A stretch of DNA of 64,000 nt from Planctomycetota bacterium (lineage in GTDB: Bacteria; Planctomycetota; UBA1135; UBA2386): positions 1 to 64,000 of the forward strand of contig JANQJF010000083.1 in NCBI GenBank assembly GCA_028281765.1, read 5' to 3'. Below, piece after piece: positions 20,731 to 30,583 of the stretch. Position numbers and translations under genes: made by a program. The notes under the pieces are model-generated. The model was not told the origin of the DNA and searched no databases. It saw only the letters and a list, made by a program, of their open reading frames with translations. Every line of letters begins with the position of its first letter. The stretch's first letter is position 1.

Positions 20731-21551
20731 TCCACATCGCTCCCCAGCTTGGCGAGCAACGTGACGAGGGTCAGCACGTCGAGCCGGTTGTGTTCGAACA
20801 CCCGGTCGATCGGACCGGACCCGTCGCGCAACCAATCGATGAACGCCCGCGGCGCCTCGCTCCCGGGCAAGTCGTCGTCGCGGAACACCCCGAGGCGCTC
20901 GCGCTCCACCGTCTGGAGCCGCACGTCCGGGAGCTCGTCTTTCCACAGCCGACGCGACAGGTAGTAGAGATCGAGGTGTCGCGGATCGAGGATCGGCGCC
21001 TCGACGCGGTGCAGGGTCATGCGCGACGCGAGTCGATGTCGGTCGAAACTCTTGCCGACGAACGTGACGAGCACCGGGTGCTCGGCCAGGCGCTCCGCCG
21101 TGTGCCGTAACGCCGCGGGCTCGTCGCCGAACGAACGCAGGAACACCTGCTCGAGCCGGAAGCCCGCGTCGTGGAAGAAGCCGAGCCCGATCATGAACAC
21201 CGTCGTCCCCGCGCCACCGGCCAGGCCCGTCGTCTCGGTGTCGAGGAACAGGCATTCGTCGAGTCGCGTCTCGGCGAACACGTCGTCCTTCGCGAGTTCG
21301 GCGATCCGCGCCCAGTCGACGTCTCGCACGCCCCCGATCGGAATGCTCCCGTGCACGCCGTCGAACGCGTAGTCGCCGGCTCGGACGAAGCAGGTCCCGC
21401 ACTCGTTCTGAACCTCGGCGCCTTCGGGGAGTTCGACGCGCGCTCGTTCCCGCCGCTTCAGCAGATACTCCCGCACGCCGCCGAGCTCACGCTCCACGAT
21501 GCGGTCGGCGTTGCGACCGAGCCGCTCGCGCATCGTCCGCCGCCGCCTCAT
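20727..21551 (-). CDS. mrfB: MrfB-like DEDDh 3'-5' exonuclease (YprB family)
   Basis: RNase H-fold exonuclease paired with a MrfA helicase. In B. subtilis MrfA/MrfB (YprA/YprB) act in repair of mitomycin C damage. DEDDh residues visible: Asp and Glu of FLDTETTGL, Asp of GKSFDRHRL, and His/Asp of FEHNRLDVLTL. At 274 residues it lacks the C-terminal TPR region of the longer B. subtilis protein. The ATG at 21551 overlaps the mrfA TGA by four bases (ATGA), so translation is coupled. Confidence 0.87.
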   Translation of the reverse strand: MRRRRTMRERLGRNADRIVERELGGVREYLLKRRERARVELPEGAEVQNECGTCFVRAGDYAFDGVHGSIPIGGVRDVDWARIAELAKDDVFAETRLDECLFLDTETTGLAGGAGTTVFMIGLGFFHDAGFRLEQVFLRSFGDEPAALRHTAERLAEHPVLVTFVGKSFDRHRLASRMTLHRVEAPILDPRHLDLYYLSRRLWKDELPDVRLQTVERERLGVFRDDDLPGSEAPRAFIDWLRDGSGPIDRVFEHNRLDVLTLVTLLAKLGSDVD

Positions 21552-23818
21552 CCGAGCATGCCCTCGAGCACCTGGAGCGCGAGCGATTTGCCGCGCACGC
21601 CCTGATCCGCACTCGGCCCGATGCACGACGGGCAGCCGGTGCGGCACGCGCATCGCGTCACCTGCCCACGCGCCGCCGCGAGGATCTCGCGGTGCTTGCG
21701 GTAGATCCGCTCGGACAACCCGACGCCGTTCGGGATCCGGTCGTAGATCGTCAGCACCGGACAGTCGTAGTGCGGATGGAGCAGCGTGCTCGTCACGGCG
21801 ACATCGCCGGGATCGACGCGGACGAACAGGGGCACCAAGCCCTGCACGAGTGATGCGAGGCCGCGCAATCCACCGCCTTCGGCCCCGCGCTCGAGTCCGA
21901 CCTCCGCAGCGAGTTCGCTCGAGATCGCGAGCATGCAGGCCTCGGTCTCGAACTCCTCCGGTGGAAGACTGATCTCGCCGATGCCGACGTTCTCACGCGT
22001 GTAGAAGCGGATCTTCTTGTAGGCCTTGGCGAGCGTCGACACGTGCACCTCGCCGAGGTGCGCTCGATACCCGCCGAAGTCGTGCGACTCGTCCTCGTGG
22101 AGGAGCCGGACTTCGGTCTCGGTGTCCGCCTCGGTGTAGTAGTCGACGTCGGCGCGGGTGACATACGCGCGCCGGTTCGCGTGATCGAAGCGCTCGACCT
22201 GGTACTGCTCGCCCTGGTGACCGTAGATCGCGCCTTCGTAGACCTCGACGATCGCCGACGCGCGGTCGACCTCGGCCAGCACGCGCCCGGTGTCCCCATC
22301 CTGGATCACGACGTTGTCGGCGTCCGCCGCGTTCAGGCTCACGCCGTCCGCGGGGAACGTCAGACCGGTGAAGTGGTAGCGATCTCCCTCACGCACGAGC
22401 AGTCGAAGGTCGTCGGCCAGGAAGTCGAGCACTTCCTCGACCCCCTCCGCATCGCCGAAGCCCTCGTCCCGCGTGAACGGCAGCTCGAACGCCGAGCACT
22501 TGACGTGATTCGTCAGGATGATCGGATTGTCCGGATCGATCGACACGGCCTCGCGCGGCTGGTCGAACAAGTAGCCCGGGTTCTGCAGCAGGAACTGGTC
22601 CATCGCGAACGAGCGCCCGACCATGATCACGACGCTCGCCCGATTGCGGCGACCGACGCGCCCGGCACGCTGGAACGTGCTCGAGACCGTCCCGGGGTAA
22701 CCGACGAGGATGCAGACGTCGAGGCTGCCGATGTCGACACCGAGCTCGAGCGCGCTCGTCGACACGACGGTCGTGACCTTGCCAGCCGCGAGACCTCGCT
22801 CGATCGAACGGCGCAGATCCGGCAGGTAGCCGCCGCGATATCCGGCGATGCGTTCCTGGTCGACGTGGCGTCGATCGGCCTCGTCACGCGTGTACTTCAG
22901 GAGCACCTCGAGCGTCGTGCGCGTGCGCGTGAACAGGATCGTCTGCAGGTCGGTCTCGAGCAGCTCGCCGGCCAGGTGTCGCGCGGCGTCGATCGCCGGA
23001 ACGCGCATGCCGGACAGCTCGGAGACGAGCGGCGGGTTCAGGAACACGAAGTGCTTCGGTCCGCGCGCGCTGCCGTCCGTGTCGATGACCTCGACGTCAC
23101 GCTCGAGCAATCGACGCGCGTGCTCGCCCGGGTTGCTGATCGTCGCGCTGCACGCGCAGAAGACCGGCTCGCTGCCGTAGTGTGCGCAGATCCGACGCAA
23201 CCGACGCAGCACGTTGGCGACGTTCGACCCGTACACGCCCGACAGCGTGTGCAGCTCGTCGACGACGACGTACTTCAGCCCCTGGAACAAGCCCTGCCAC
23301 TTGGTGTGGTTCGGCAGGATCCCGCAGTGCAGCATGTGCGGATTCGTGATCACGAGGCTGCCGGACTCGCGCAGCGCACGCCGGGTCGCCGGCGGCGTGT
23401 CGCCATCGTAGACGGCGACGACGAGGTCGTCGTTGCCCGACGCGACGAGGATCTCCTCGAGCTCCGCGGTCTGGTCTCGAGACAGCGCCTTGGTCGGGAA
23501 CAGATAGAGCGCCCGGCTGTCGCGATCTCGCAGCAGCTGGTCGAGCACCGGCAGGTGGTAGCACAGCGACTTGCCCGACGCGGTCGGCGTCGCGACGACG
23601 ACGTCCTTGCCACCGTGCAGCTGATCCGCCGCGCGGCGCTGGTGCCGGTAGAGCGACGGCACGCCGCGGCCTTCGACCGCCGCGCGCAGGTCGTCGCGGA
23701 GCCAGTCCGGATACGGCTCGGAGTCGGCGGGACGCGCCGGCACCGTGTGCGTCGCCTCGACCTGCCCGAGCTCGCCGTCGAGCTCACGCAGCCGGGCGAG
23801 GAATCGCTCGACCACCAT
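21548..23818 (-). CDS. mrfA: MrfA-like superfamily 2 DNA helicase (YprA family)
   Basis: 756-residue SF2 helicase. Motifs in order: YRHQRRAADQ, Walker A ATPTASGKS, DELH box in VVVDELHTLSGVYG, SATISNPGEHA, and motif VI FQRAGRVGRR. A C-terminal four-cysteine cluster CACRTGCPSC matches the zinc site of MrfA. Together with the adjacent exonuclease this is the MrfAB repair pair, which excises interstrand or monoadduct damage independently of UvrABC in B. subtilis; the role here is inferred. A lipoprotein gene ends 14 nt upstream of its ATG, so they are probably co-transcribed. Confidence 0.92.
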   Translation of the reverse strand: MVVERFLARLRELDGELGQVEATHTVPARPADSEPYPDWLRDDLRAAVEGRGVPSLYRHQRRAADQLHGGKDVVVATPTASGKSLCYHLPVLDQLLRDRDSRALYLFPTKALSRDQTAELEEILVASGNDDLVVAVYDGDTPPATRRALRESGSLVITNPHMLHCGILPNHTKWQGLFQGLKYVVVDELHTLSGVYGSNVANVLRRLRRICAHYGSEPVFCACSATISNPGEHARRLLERDVEVIDTDGSARGPKHFVFLNPPLVSELSGMRVPAIDAARHLAGELLETDLQTILFTRTRTTLEVLLKYTRDEADRRHVDQERIAGYRGGYLPDLRRSIERGLAAGKVTTVVSTSALELGVDIGSLDVCILVGYPGTVSSTFQRAGRVGRRNRASVVIMVGRSFAMDQFLLQNPGYLFDQPREAVSIDPDNPIILTNHVKCSAFELPFTRDEGFGDAEGVEEVLDFLADDLRLLVREGDRYHFTGLTFPADGVSLNAADADNVVIQDGDTGRVLAEVDRASAIVEVYEGAIYGHQGEQYQVERFDHANRRAYVTRADVDYYTEADTETEVRLLHEDESHDFGGYRAHLGEVHVSTLAKAYKKIRFYTRENVGIGEISLPPEEFETEACMLAISSELAAEVGLERGAEGGGLRGLASLVQGLVPLFVRVDPGDVAVTSTLLHPHYDCPVLTIYDRIPNGVGLSERIYRKHREILAAARGQVTRCACRTGCPSCIGPSADQGVRGKSLALQVLEGMLG

Positions 23819-23832
23819 CCCGTGCGTTTCGG

Positions 23833-24486
23833 CTAGCGCCCGGTGACGGCGGGATCCATCGGCACGCCGCTGCGCGCGACGTTCGACTGGTCCAGCACTT
23901 CGAGCATCTTCGTGATCGACTTGCGCAGCGCAATGCCCAAGAGCTGAGTCGCGGGGGCCGGATCCATCTCGACCGCGGTCGTCGCGATCTCACGGAAGGT
24001 CCGATCGAGCAGCACGGGTCGAGAACCCGCGTCCGCGCCCGGGCCGTGGACGACGACCCGAAGCTCGACGTCGGAGAGCGAGCGACGACCGGCGGGCTGC
24101 TCTTCCTCGCCGCAGTTCGCACTTCGCAAGTACGGCGTCACGATCAGCGCATCGGATCCAGGTGCGGACCGACTCGCCTCCACGAACACGCCGCTGTCCC
24201 GCAGCTCGTCGTAGACGATCTCGTCGACCATCGTGAGCACCGGTCGAAACCAGACGGCTTCGCCGACGTAGGACACCGGATACGGTCCACTCGCCTCGGC
24301 GACCGGCTGCCGCTCGTCGACGAGCGGCGCGACGAACGCGCTGCGATCCACGGCGACCTTCGCCTTGTAGGCAGTCGGCGCGTAGAGCGTCGGATTGGTA
24401 ACTAAGTCGTTGCGGTCGGCCGGGGATGCGCACGCGACCAACGCGAGCAGCCCGGCGCCGAGCGCCTGATTCCTGATTACTCCCAT
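23833..24486 (-). CDS. Uncharacterised lipoprotein
   Basis: 217 residues with a lipoprotein signal: LLALVAC places the lipid-bearing Cys at residue 19. The mature part starts with a conserved-looking stretch, then a region beginning VDEIVYDELRDSGVF that resembles envelope auxiliary lipoproteins whose mature domain binds a transporter partner. I cannot assign it to a family with certainty. It lies 14 nt upstream of mrfA on the same strand. The 157 nt upstream (24487-24643) hold the divergent promoters and nothing else recognised. Confidence 0.65.
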   Translation of the reverse strand: MGVIRNQALGAGLLALVACASPADRNDLVTNPTLYAPTAYKAKVAVDRSAFVAPLVDERQPVAEASGPYPVSYVGEAVWFRPVLTMVDEIVYDELRDSGVFVEASRSAPGSDALIVTPYLRSANCGEEEQPAGRRSLSDVELRVVVHGPGADAGSRPVLLDRTFREIATTAVEMDPAPATQLLGIALRKSITKMLEVLDQSNVARSGVPMDPAVTGR

Positions 24487-24602
24487 CGTCCGAATTGTAG
24501 CGGCGGCCGACCGGATTCCGTCTGCGCGTCGACCGAACTGATCGGATTCCTCGACTTGTTTGCCCGACTCCTCGCCGGGTAGGACTCGGCGCGCCGAAAC
24601 GA

Positions 24603-24608
24603 TATGAT
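24603..24608 (+). promoter_or_regulatory. Candidate -10 element upstream of the ASPIC protein
   Basis: TATGAT lies 35 nt before the ATG at 24644, in the middle of the 157-nt divergent intergenic region. No good -35 is seen at 17-nt spacing (the hexamer there reads TAGGAC). Confidence 0.3.
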
Positions 24609-24643
24609 CACGGTGCTCGTCTCGGCTCTTCTCGTGTCACCTC

Positions 24644-26482
24644 ATGCGAATTCGCTCTCTCGCGTGCTTGGCCCTGCCGTGTGCCCTGTCTGCGCAAGGG
24701 TTCGTCGACATTACGTCAACCAGCGGCGTCGCCGTAACCAATCATCCCATCCCGCCCGGCGCGCACGGACGCGGCGGCTGCAGCGCCGACTTCGACGCGG
24801 ACGGGGATCTCGATCTCATCCTGCCGCAGCTCGGTGGGCACCCGATCCTCTACTTCGAGAACAACGGCGACGGCACGTTCGTCGATCGAACGGCACAGGC
24901 GAACCTTCCGGCGTCGCTCGACACGATCTCGCTCAGTGCCGCCGACTACGACAACGATGGTGACACGGACCTGTTCATCGGCCGGATGACGTCGGATTCC
25001 CTGTACGAGAACGACGGCACCGGCTCGTTCACGGATCGCACGGCCTGGATCGGTGGCGGGTCTCCCCACCCGACGTACGGCGCTTCGTTCGGCGACTTCG
25101 ACAACGACGGCTGGCTCGACATGGCCCTGTCGGTGTGGTCCCCCAACGTCACGAACCTGGTGTTTCACAACCAGGGCGGCACGGGATTCCAGGAGATCGG
25201 GAGCGGCCTCGGCCTCAACGAAGTCAGCATGACGTTCGTCTGTCTGTGGATGGACTACGACGACGACGGCCAGCTCGACCTCTACACCGTCAACGACAAG
25301 GGCAGCCTGCTGCACCCGAACGCGATGTATCGCAACACCGGCGGCCAACTGTTCATCGATGTCGCGCCGACCATCGGTGCGGATGCCGCGATCTTCTCCA
25401 TGGGCGGAGACTTCCTCGACGCGTTCAACGACGGCGGCGAGGACATCTACGTGACCGACGCCGCGCCCGATCACCTGTTCTTGGTGTGGGACGAGGTGAA
25501 CTCGGTCTACACAGAGGAGCAGGCCACCTTCGGCGTGCACGGCGGCCTCGGCTACAACGGCTGGGGCTGTGAGTTCGTCGACTACGACAACGACGGCTGG
25601 CAGGACATCCACTACGTCGACGAAGACCAGCCGAACCCGCTCTATCGCAATCCGGGACAACCGGTCACGGCCGGCGCCCCTTGGCCGAACCTGACGCTCC
25701 CGCTCGGGCTCGGCAACGGCCGCAACCAGGCCACGATGGTGCTCGCCGACTTCGACAACGACGGCCGGGTCGACGTTCTCAACATGTATCGGGACGCGCC
25801 GAACCCGGGACCGGGCGTCGAGATCTATCGCAACGAAGTCGCCGCCGGGAACTGGATCCGATTCCGCACGGTCGGCACGACGAGCAACCGCGACGGGTTC
25901 GGCGCGAAGATCCGCGTCTTCGCGGGTGGCCTGGTCCAGAACCAGACCCGTCGACACGGCGTAGGCCTCGCCGGCACGTCGGACCACCGCGTCCACTTCG
26001 GACTCGGCACGGCGTCCACGGTCGATCGGGTCGAAGTGCGTTGGCCATCGGGCCAGACGCAGCTGCTGACCGACGTCCCGGCGAACCAAGACGTCGTCCT
26101 GATCGAGCCGAGCTTCGACATCATCGGTCCGATCGCGCTCGGCACGACCTCCGTGCTCTCGCTCGACGTCCAGGGCGACGAGGGCAGCACCTACGCGATG
26201 CCGCTGTCGGCGACGCCGGGCTCGACGACGCTGCCGAGCGGCCGATCGATCCCGCTCTCGTTCGACCTGCTGTCGGCCGCGACGCTCGTCATCGGCAACG
26301 CGGTGACTCCGACGGGCGTCGGCACGCTCGACGCGACCGGTCACGGCCAGACCGGCTTGATCGTACCCAGCTCTCCGGCACTCAGCGGCCTGACGTTCTA
26401 CACGACGGCGCTGACGATCGACTCGAGCGAACCGGAGTCGATCCGCACGATCCTGCCGGGCCGCGCGATCCTCATCCCGTAG
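24644..26482 (+). CDS. Secreted VCBS/FG-GAP protein with ASPIC/UnbV domain
   Basis: 612 residues with a signal peptide ending near LSAQ. The body carries repeated calcium-binding-like DxDxDGDxDL/DYDNDGDxDL segments typical of VCBS (FG-GAP-type) propellers. Residues about 400-480 are the ASPIC/UnbV domain (RDGFGAKIRVFAGG, then VEVRWPSGQTQ). A beta module of about 115 residues ends the protein, like the two other secreted proteins at 1436 and 19114. Expected to be extracellular; ligand unknown. The convergent neighbour ends 17 bases further on. Confidence 0.88.
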   Translation: MRIRSLACLALPCALSAQGFVDITSTSGVAVTNHPIPPGAHGRGGCSADFDADGDLDLILPQLGGHPILYFENNGDGTFVDRTAQANLPASLDTISLSAADYDNDGDTDLFIGRMTSDSLYENDGTGSFTDRTAWIGGGSPHPTYGASFGDFDNDGWLDMALSVWSPNVTNLVFHNQGGTGFQEIGSGLGLNEVSMTFVCLWMDYDDDGQLDLYTVNDKGSLLHPNAMYRNTGGQLFIDVAPTIGADAAIFSMGGDFLDAFNDGGEDIYVTDAAPDHLFLVWDEVNSVYTEEQATFGVHGGLGYNGWGCEFVDYDNDGWQDIHYVDEDQPNPLYRNPGQPVTAGAPWPNLTLPLGLGNGRNQATMVLADFDNDGRVDVLNMYRDAPNPGPGVEIYRNEVAAGNWIRFRTVGTTSNRDGFGAKIRVFAGGLVQNQTRRHGVGLAGTSDHRVHFGLGTASTVDRVEVRWPSGQTQLLTDVPANQDVVLIEPSFDIIGPIALGTTSVLSLDVQGDEGSTYAMPLSATPGSTTLPSGRSIPLSFDLLSAATLVIGNAVTPTGVGTLDATGHGQTGLIVPSSPALSGLTFYTTALTIDSSEPESIRTILPGRAILIP

Positions 26483-26499
26483 CTGCTCGTCGCTAGCCG

Positions 26500-28245
26500 C
26501 TAGCCGGGCGCGATCGCGACGAGGTAGCGCGCGACGAGAGCACGGACCTCGTAGACCACAGGAGCGTCCGGCACCGCGACGAACCACGAGCCGCCCTGCT
26601 CGAACACTTCGAGTCCCGACAGGACGCGCCCCTGCGCCGTCTCGAACGACAGCGTCACGGGCGGGCCCAGCTGCGATGCGATCGACGCACGTTCGATCGC
26701 GCGTCGACCATTGAACTCGCGCGCGGTGTCGAAGGCATCCGCGACGCGGTCGTCGATCTCCTCGCTCCCGTCCCGCGCCCAATCACCCTCGGCGTTGCGC
26801 ACGTAGAGAACCGACCCGTCCCCCTTCGCGACGCGGATCCGCTGCACCGACGCGCCGACGCGAATGCGCGGCAGCTCGAGGCTGACGTATTCGATCCAGG
26901 CGCGACTCAGCAGCTCGACGGTATCGTTCGCGACGGCGACGACGTGCCGCGAGTCGGCGCGACGCAGGTAGGTGAACTCCGGTGTCCGGTTGCCGATGTG
27001 CAGCTCCACGTCCTCACGCTGCCAGCGCTGCCGCAGGCGTAGCGTCAGGAAGTTCTCGGCAAGGCCGTAGCGCGCGAGATCCTCGGAATCGTCTTCGACG
27101 AAGTCGAGAATCGCGAGCTCGCGCAGCTTGGCGAGCACCTCGGAGACGGTCGTCGGATTCGCGAGGAACTGGATCGGCGACACGAGATAGAAATCGCCGG
27201 ACCGGTTCTCGAGCGACAGCGGCGAACTCGCGCCGGGCACGCCGATCGTCATCCGCTCCAGTTCGTCGAGCATCGAACGCGGGAAGAGCCAGTGGCTGCG
27301 CAGCGTCCGCAGCGCGATCTCGAGAGCGGCTCGGTATTTCGCCGCCTTGGCGGAGAACTCGATGTCGCGCGGCGTCGCCCACCCGACCAGTCGCGACTCC
27401 TGCGCATCCAGAAACAGCTCGACGCGATCCTTGCCGCGGGCACCCTCGACTTCGATCACATAGTCAGGGGTCCGCGGCCCGACGCCCGTATTGCGTCGCC
27501 CCTGCATGAATCCGTGCACGCGGATCGCCAGGATCGACTCGAGCATCTCCTTGACGACACCCTGCGCGAGGTCGAGGTCTTCCCGACCTTCGATCCGGAA
27601 CGCCATGCTGTCCCGGCGGAAGGCAAGCTCGGACTCCGCCCCGTCCTTGGCGCGTCGAGTCAGCTTGAAGCGCTGCACCTGCGACAGCTTGTTCTGAAAG
27701 ACGTAGGGGTCTCGATAGTCGGCCATCCCGGCCTGCAGGCACGACAACAGCGCAGCGCTCGTCGTGTAGATCCCGCCGTCGACCCGGATGAACATGCCGT
27801 CACCGATCGCGCCGCGCCCGCCGAACTGCATCTCGAACGCATGGCCGTCCGACCACTCGAACCGCACGGATCCGCGGCCGGGCTCGAACTCGCGGTCGCG
27901 GAGAACCGCGTCCGTCACGTCGTCCGGAGCGAACAGCAGCTGCATCCGCGCGCCGTCGTAGACCCGACGGATGTTGTCGAGCATCGCCGGTGACGCGAGG
28001 TCCTGCAGCGGCTCGACCATGCGATACGTGCCGTCGTCGCCACGCTCGATCTCGATCTTCGCCTGCTGCGGATCGTTCTGGATCACGATGCGGGACGCGG
28101 CGACGACGCTGCGCCCCCCGAGGACGGACTCCATCGGCTCGACGCCGTCGTCGGCGTCCGCCGAGGTCCAGTTCAGCGCGGCCCAGCCGCCGCCAAGCAG
28201 CGCGACGACGACGAACAGCATCCCGAGCAGGCGCTTGAGGCCCAT
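26500..28245 (-). CDS. DUF4340 membrane protein of the Gld-type ABC cluster
   Basis: 581 residues. One N-terminal membrane helix (LLGMLFVVVALLGGGWAAL) is followed by a large periplasmic part with the repeated beta-rich pattern of DUF4340 proteins, which in many bacteria are encoded just after gldG. The ATG at 28245 shares one base with the TGA of gldG (TGATG), indicating translational coupling. The role is probably accessory to the ABC system upstream; no enzymatic motif is visible. Confidence 0.8.
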   Translation of the reverse strand: MGLKRLLGMLFVVVALLGGGWAALNWTSADADDGVEPMESVLGGRSVVAASRIVIQNDPQQAKIEIERGDDGTYRMVEPLQDLASPAMLDNIRRVYDGARMQLLFAPDDVTDAVLRDREFEPGRGSVRFEWSDGHAFEMQFGGRGAIGDGMFIRVDGGIYTTSAALLSCLQAGMADYRDPYVFQNKLSQVQRFKLTRRAKDGAESELAFRRDSMAFRIEGREDLDLAQGVVKEMLESILAIRVHGFMQGRRNTGVGPRTPDYVIEVEGARGKDRVELFLDAQESRLVGWATPRDIEFSAKAAKYRAALEIALRTLRSHWLFPRSMLDELERMTIGVPGASSPLSLENRSGDFYLVSPIQFLANPTTVSEVLAKLRELAILDFVEDDSEDLARYGLAENFLTLRLRQRWQREDVELHIGNRTPEFTYLRRADSRHVVAVANDTVELLSRAWIEYVSLELPRIRVGASVQRIRVAKGDGSVLYVRNAEGDWARDGSEEIDDRVADAFDTAREFNGRRAIERASIASQLGPPVTLSFETAQGRVLSGLEVFEQGGSWFVAVPDAPVVYEVRALVARYLVAIAPG

Positions 28246-29822
28246 CACACCCTCCGGCGGACGACGAACATCACAAGGGCGAAACCGAGCAGCGCACCCG
28301 GCACGTACCAAATCAGGAGGCGGTCCACGCGTTCGACCTGCTGCGGCGCGATCTCGAGCCGCTTCGACCGGTACTGCCGTCCGCGAATCGAGACGAGCTC
28401 GCGGCGGGACGCCAACCAGTTGAAGATGTTGAGGCCGAGGTCGCCGTTGGCGCGGAAGCCCTCGTTCAAGAACGCCACGCCGCCGAGCACGATGACGTGC
28501 CCCCGCTCGGCATCCGCGACCGTCGGATCGACGTCGATGACCGCGCCGATCGTGCGCGACGCGAAGACTCGACCATCGGCCGGCGCCGACATGTCGACTT
28601 CACCGAACTGACCGCGACGCGGCACGGCCCAGGCCCATGGCCCGGTGCGAATCAGCGAGCCATCGGGGTACACGCCGTCGGGACGCTCGTCGAGGATCCG
28701 AATCTCGCGCGCCGCCTTGATGATCGGCTTCACTCCGGCGCGCGCCAGCGCCTTGGTCACGTCGTGGTGCGGACTCAGCTCGGCGAACAAGTTCTGCGCC
28801 TGCAGCCCGCCGCGCCCCAGCGCCTGCGGATAGTTCGGATCCTTCACGAGGTGCCCGATCAACTCGGTGCCGATCTCGAAACCGAGCGAGCGACCGAGAT
28901 TCGCGAGCGTCGGGTTGTGTTCGACCGGGAGCTCACGGAACGCGACGTTGAGGAACAGGCGCCCACCGCGTCGCACGTACGCGAGCATCGCCTCGGCATC
29001 GCGCGCCGACAGGTCACGGATCGGTTCGAGCAGCGCGGCGACCGTCGCCTCGTCGGGGATGTGTCCGTGCTCGCGGAGGTTCCACTCGCGCACCTCGAAG
29101 CCCTCGTCCGCGAGACCACCCGCGAGCTCGGAGTAAGAGTTCGCGGTGCCCTGCGTGATCGACGGACCGCGGAACCCGGTCAAAACGTAGGCGTGCGGCG
29201 TCCCTTCCACGAGCAAGGAGCGGATCGCCGACGAGATCGCTTCTTCGCCCTTGTAGGTCTTGAGCGTCGGGTACTGTTTGGTCTGTCCGGGGTTCGGTCC
29301 GCGACGGTTCGCCGGCACGTCGATGGTTGCGAGGTCGAGATCCAGAGACAGGATTCTCTGGCGCTTGCCGAGCGAGACGACGATACAGTTCCTCTGCACT
29401 TGGACGTTGAGCTCGTCGAGACGCTGGCGCACTTCCTGAAATGCGCGCAGCTGGTCGTAGTGGCGCACCGTGACCGCACCTCCACCGCGCAATTCGTAGA
29501 CGCGGAGCAGGTCCGTCGTCAGGCCCTGGACGCGGCGGTGCAGCGCGACCATGTAGGCGCGGTCCGGGTTGTTGGTCGGGGGCGTGAGCGGCTGATAGAA
29601 CGTGTCGATACGCACTTCGCGGTCGGTGTCGCGCAGCTGCTTCAGCAGGTCCTCGGTGTCTTCGCCGAACGTGAACCGCGCCTGCGGCGACCAGTCGACG
29701 ACGAACTTCACCGCGGGCCGCGTCGCGAGCAGCGTCAGGACGCCCCACACGGCGATCGCGGCGAGACCGACGACCACGAGGATCGATCGCCCGGTGAGGC
29801 GGCGCAGCCAGTTCATTTCCAT
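28245..29822 (-). CDS. GldG-like periplasmic/membrane component of ABC system
   Basis: 525 residues. One membrane helix at the N-terminus (SILVVVGLAAIAVWGVLTLLA) and one at the C-terminus (IWYVPGALLGFALVMFVV) flank a periplasmic domain of the GldG/ABC_transp_aux type, with RIDTFYQPLTPP near its beginning and VLTGFRGPS in the middle. In Bacteroidetes GldA/F/G form an ABC complex linked to gliding; here the role is unknown. Start at the ATG at 29822, supported by GGAGG seven bases upstream; an ATG two codons later would give a classical ATGA overlap with the previous stop. Confidence 0.83.
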   Translation of the reverse strand: MEMNWLRRLTGRSILVVVGLAAIAVWGVLTLLATRPAVKFVVDWSPQARFTFGEDTEDLLKQLRDTDREVRIDTFYQPLTPPTNNPDRAYMVALHRRVQGLTTDLLRVYELRGGGAVTVRHYDQLRAFQEVRQRLDELNVQVQRNCIVVSLGKRQRILSLDLDLATIDVPANRRGPNPGQTKQYPTLKTYKGEEAISSAIRSLLVEGTPHAYVLTGFRGPSITQGTANSYSELAGGLADEGFEVREWNLREHGHIPDEATVAALLEPIRDLSARDAEAMLAYVRRGGRLFLNVAFRELPVEHNPTLANLGRSLGFEIGTELIGHLVKDPNYPQALGRGGLQAQNLFAELSPHHDVTKALARAGVKPIIKAAREIRILDERPDGVYPDGSLIRTGPWAWAVPRRGQFGEVDMSAPADGRVFASRTIGAVIDVDPTVADAERGHVIVLGGVAFLNEGFRANGDLGLNIFNWLASRRELVSIRGRQYRSKRLEIAPQQVERVDRLLIWYVPGALLGFALVMFVVRRRV

Positions 29823-30583
29823 CGGCGCGCCTCCAGCGAGATCGTGGTCAGGAACAAGAACACGATCGTCCCGACGACGTAGAACGCGCACTTGCCCGAG
29901 TCGATCAGGCCCCGCGCGAACCAACTACTCAGGTGGTCGACGACGTTGGTCTGGATCAACAGCGTCTCGACGAACGGGTACTCGAGGGTCCACGGGCCGA
30001 CATGCGGAAGCGCGAGCGCGGGCCCGGAGATCAGCCCCCACGAGAACAGCATGGCCGACAGCGACGCGAGCAGCACGTTGTCGGTCAAGCTACTCGTGAA
30101 CACCCCCACCGACAGCACGAGCGCGCCGACGAGCGCGAGCCCGACGTAGCCGGCGAAGACGGGCGAGAACGGCACGCCGGCCGACAGGTAGGAATCGCCG
30201 GCGAGCAGCCACAGAATCGCGAGCGTCGGGAGCAGCAGGATGCAGAAGAACAGGAACGCAGCGGCCCACTTGCCGACGACGACTTCCCAGTAGCGCACGG
30301 GCGCCGTCAGCAGCACCTCGATCGATCCGGATCGCCGCTCCTCGGCAAAGCAGCGCATCGTCAGGATCGGCGGCACGAGCACGATCATGATCAGACTGCT
30401 GCGCTGCAGCACGTACATCGAGGCGAACTGATCGACGTCGCCACCGAGGAACGACATGCCCTTGACGATCGACGAGACCTCGATGCCGCGGAACAGGTAG
30501 AGCAGCACCGCGATCACGTAGCCGACCGGACTGAACAAGTACGACATCAGCTCGCGCTGAATGGTCGTCCAGATCCGACTCAC
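29813..30583 (-). CDS. ABC-2 type permease, GldF-like
   Basis: 256 residues with about six membrane helices: SPVGYVIAVLLYLF, LIMIVLVPPILTM, AFLFFCILLLPTLAILWLL, VGLALVGALVLSVGVF, MLFSWGLISGPALAL and YVVGTIVFLFLTTI. The cytoplasmic EERRSGSIEVLLTAPV segment after the second helix is diagnostic of ABC-2 permeases. GTG start at 30583 overlapping the ATPase stop (GTGA). Works with the ATPase encoded immediately upstream. Confidence 0.88.
   Translation of the reverse strand: MSRIWTTIQRELMSYLFSPVGYVIAVLLYLFRGIEVSSIVKGMSFLGGDVDQFASMYVLQRSSLIMIVLVPPILTMRCFAEERRSGSIEVLLTAPVRYWEVVVGKWAAAFLFFCILLLPTLAILWLLAGDSYLSAGVPFSPVFAGYVGLALVGALVLSVGVFTSSLTDNVLLASLSAMLFSWGLISGPALALPHVGPWTLEYPFVETLLIQTNVVDHLSSWFARGLIDSGKCAFYVVGTIVFLFLTTISLEARRWK

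Noticed and set aside
24716..26782. 688-codon open frame opposite the ASPIC/UnbV protein
   Set aside because: Composition is low-complexity Arg/Asp/Val produced by the antisense of repeated Asp-Gly codons; no signal, start site or domain.
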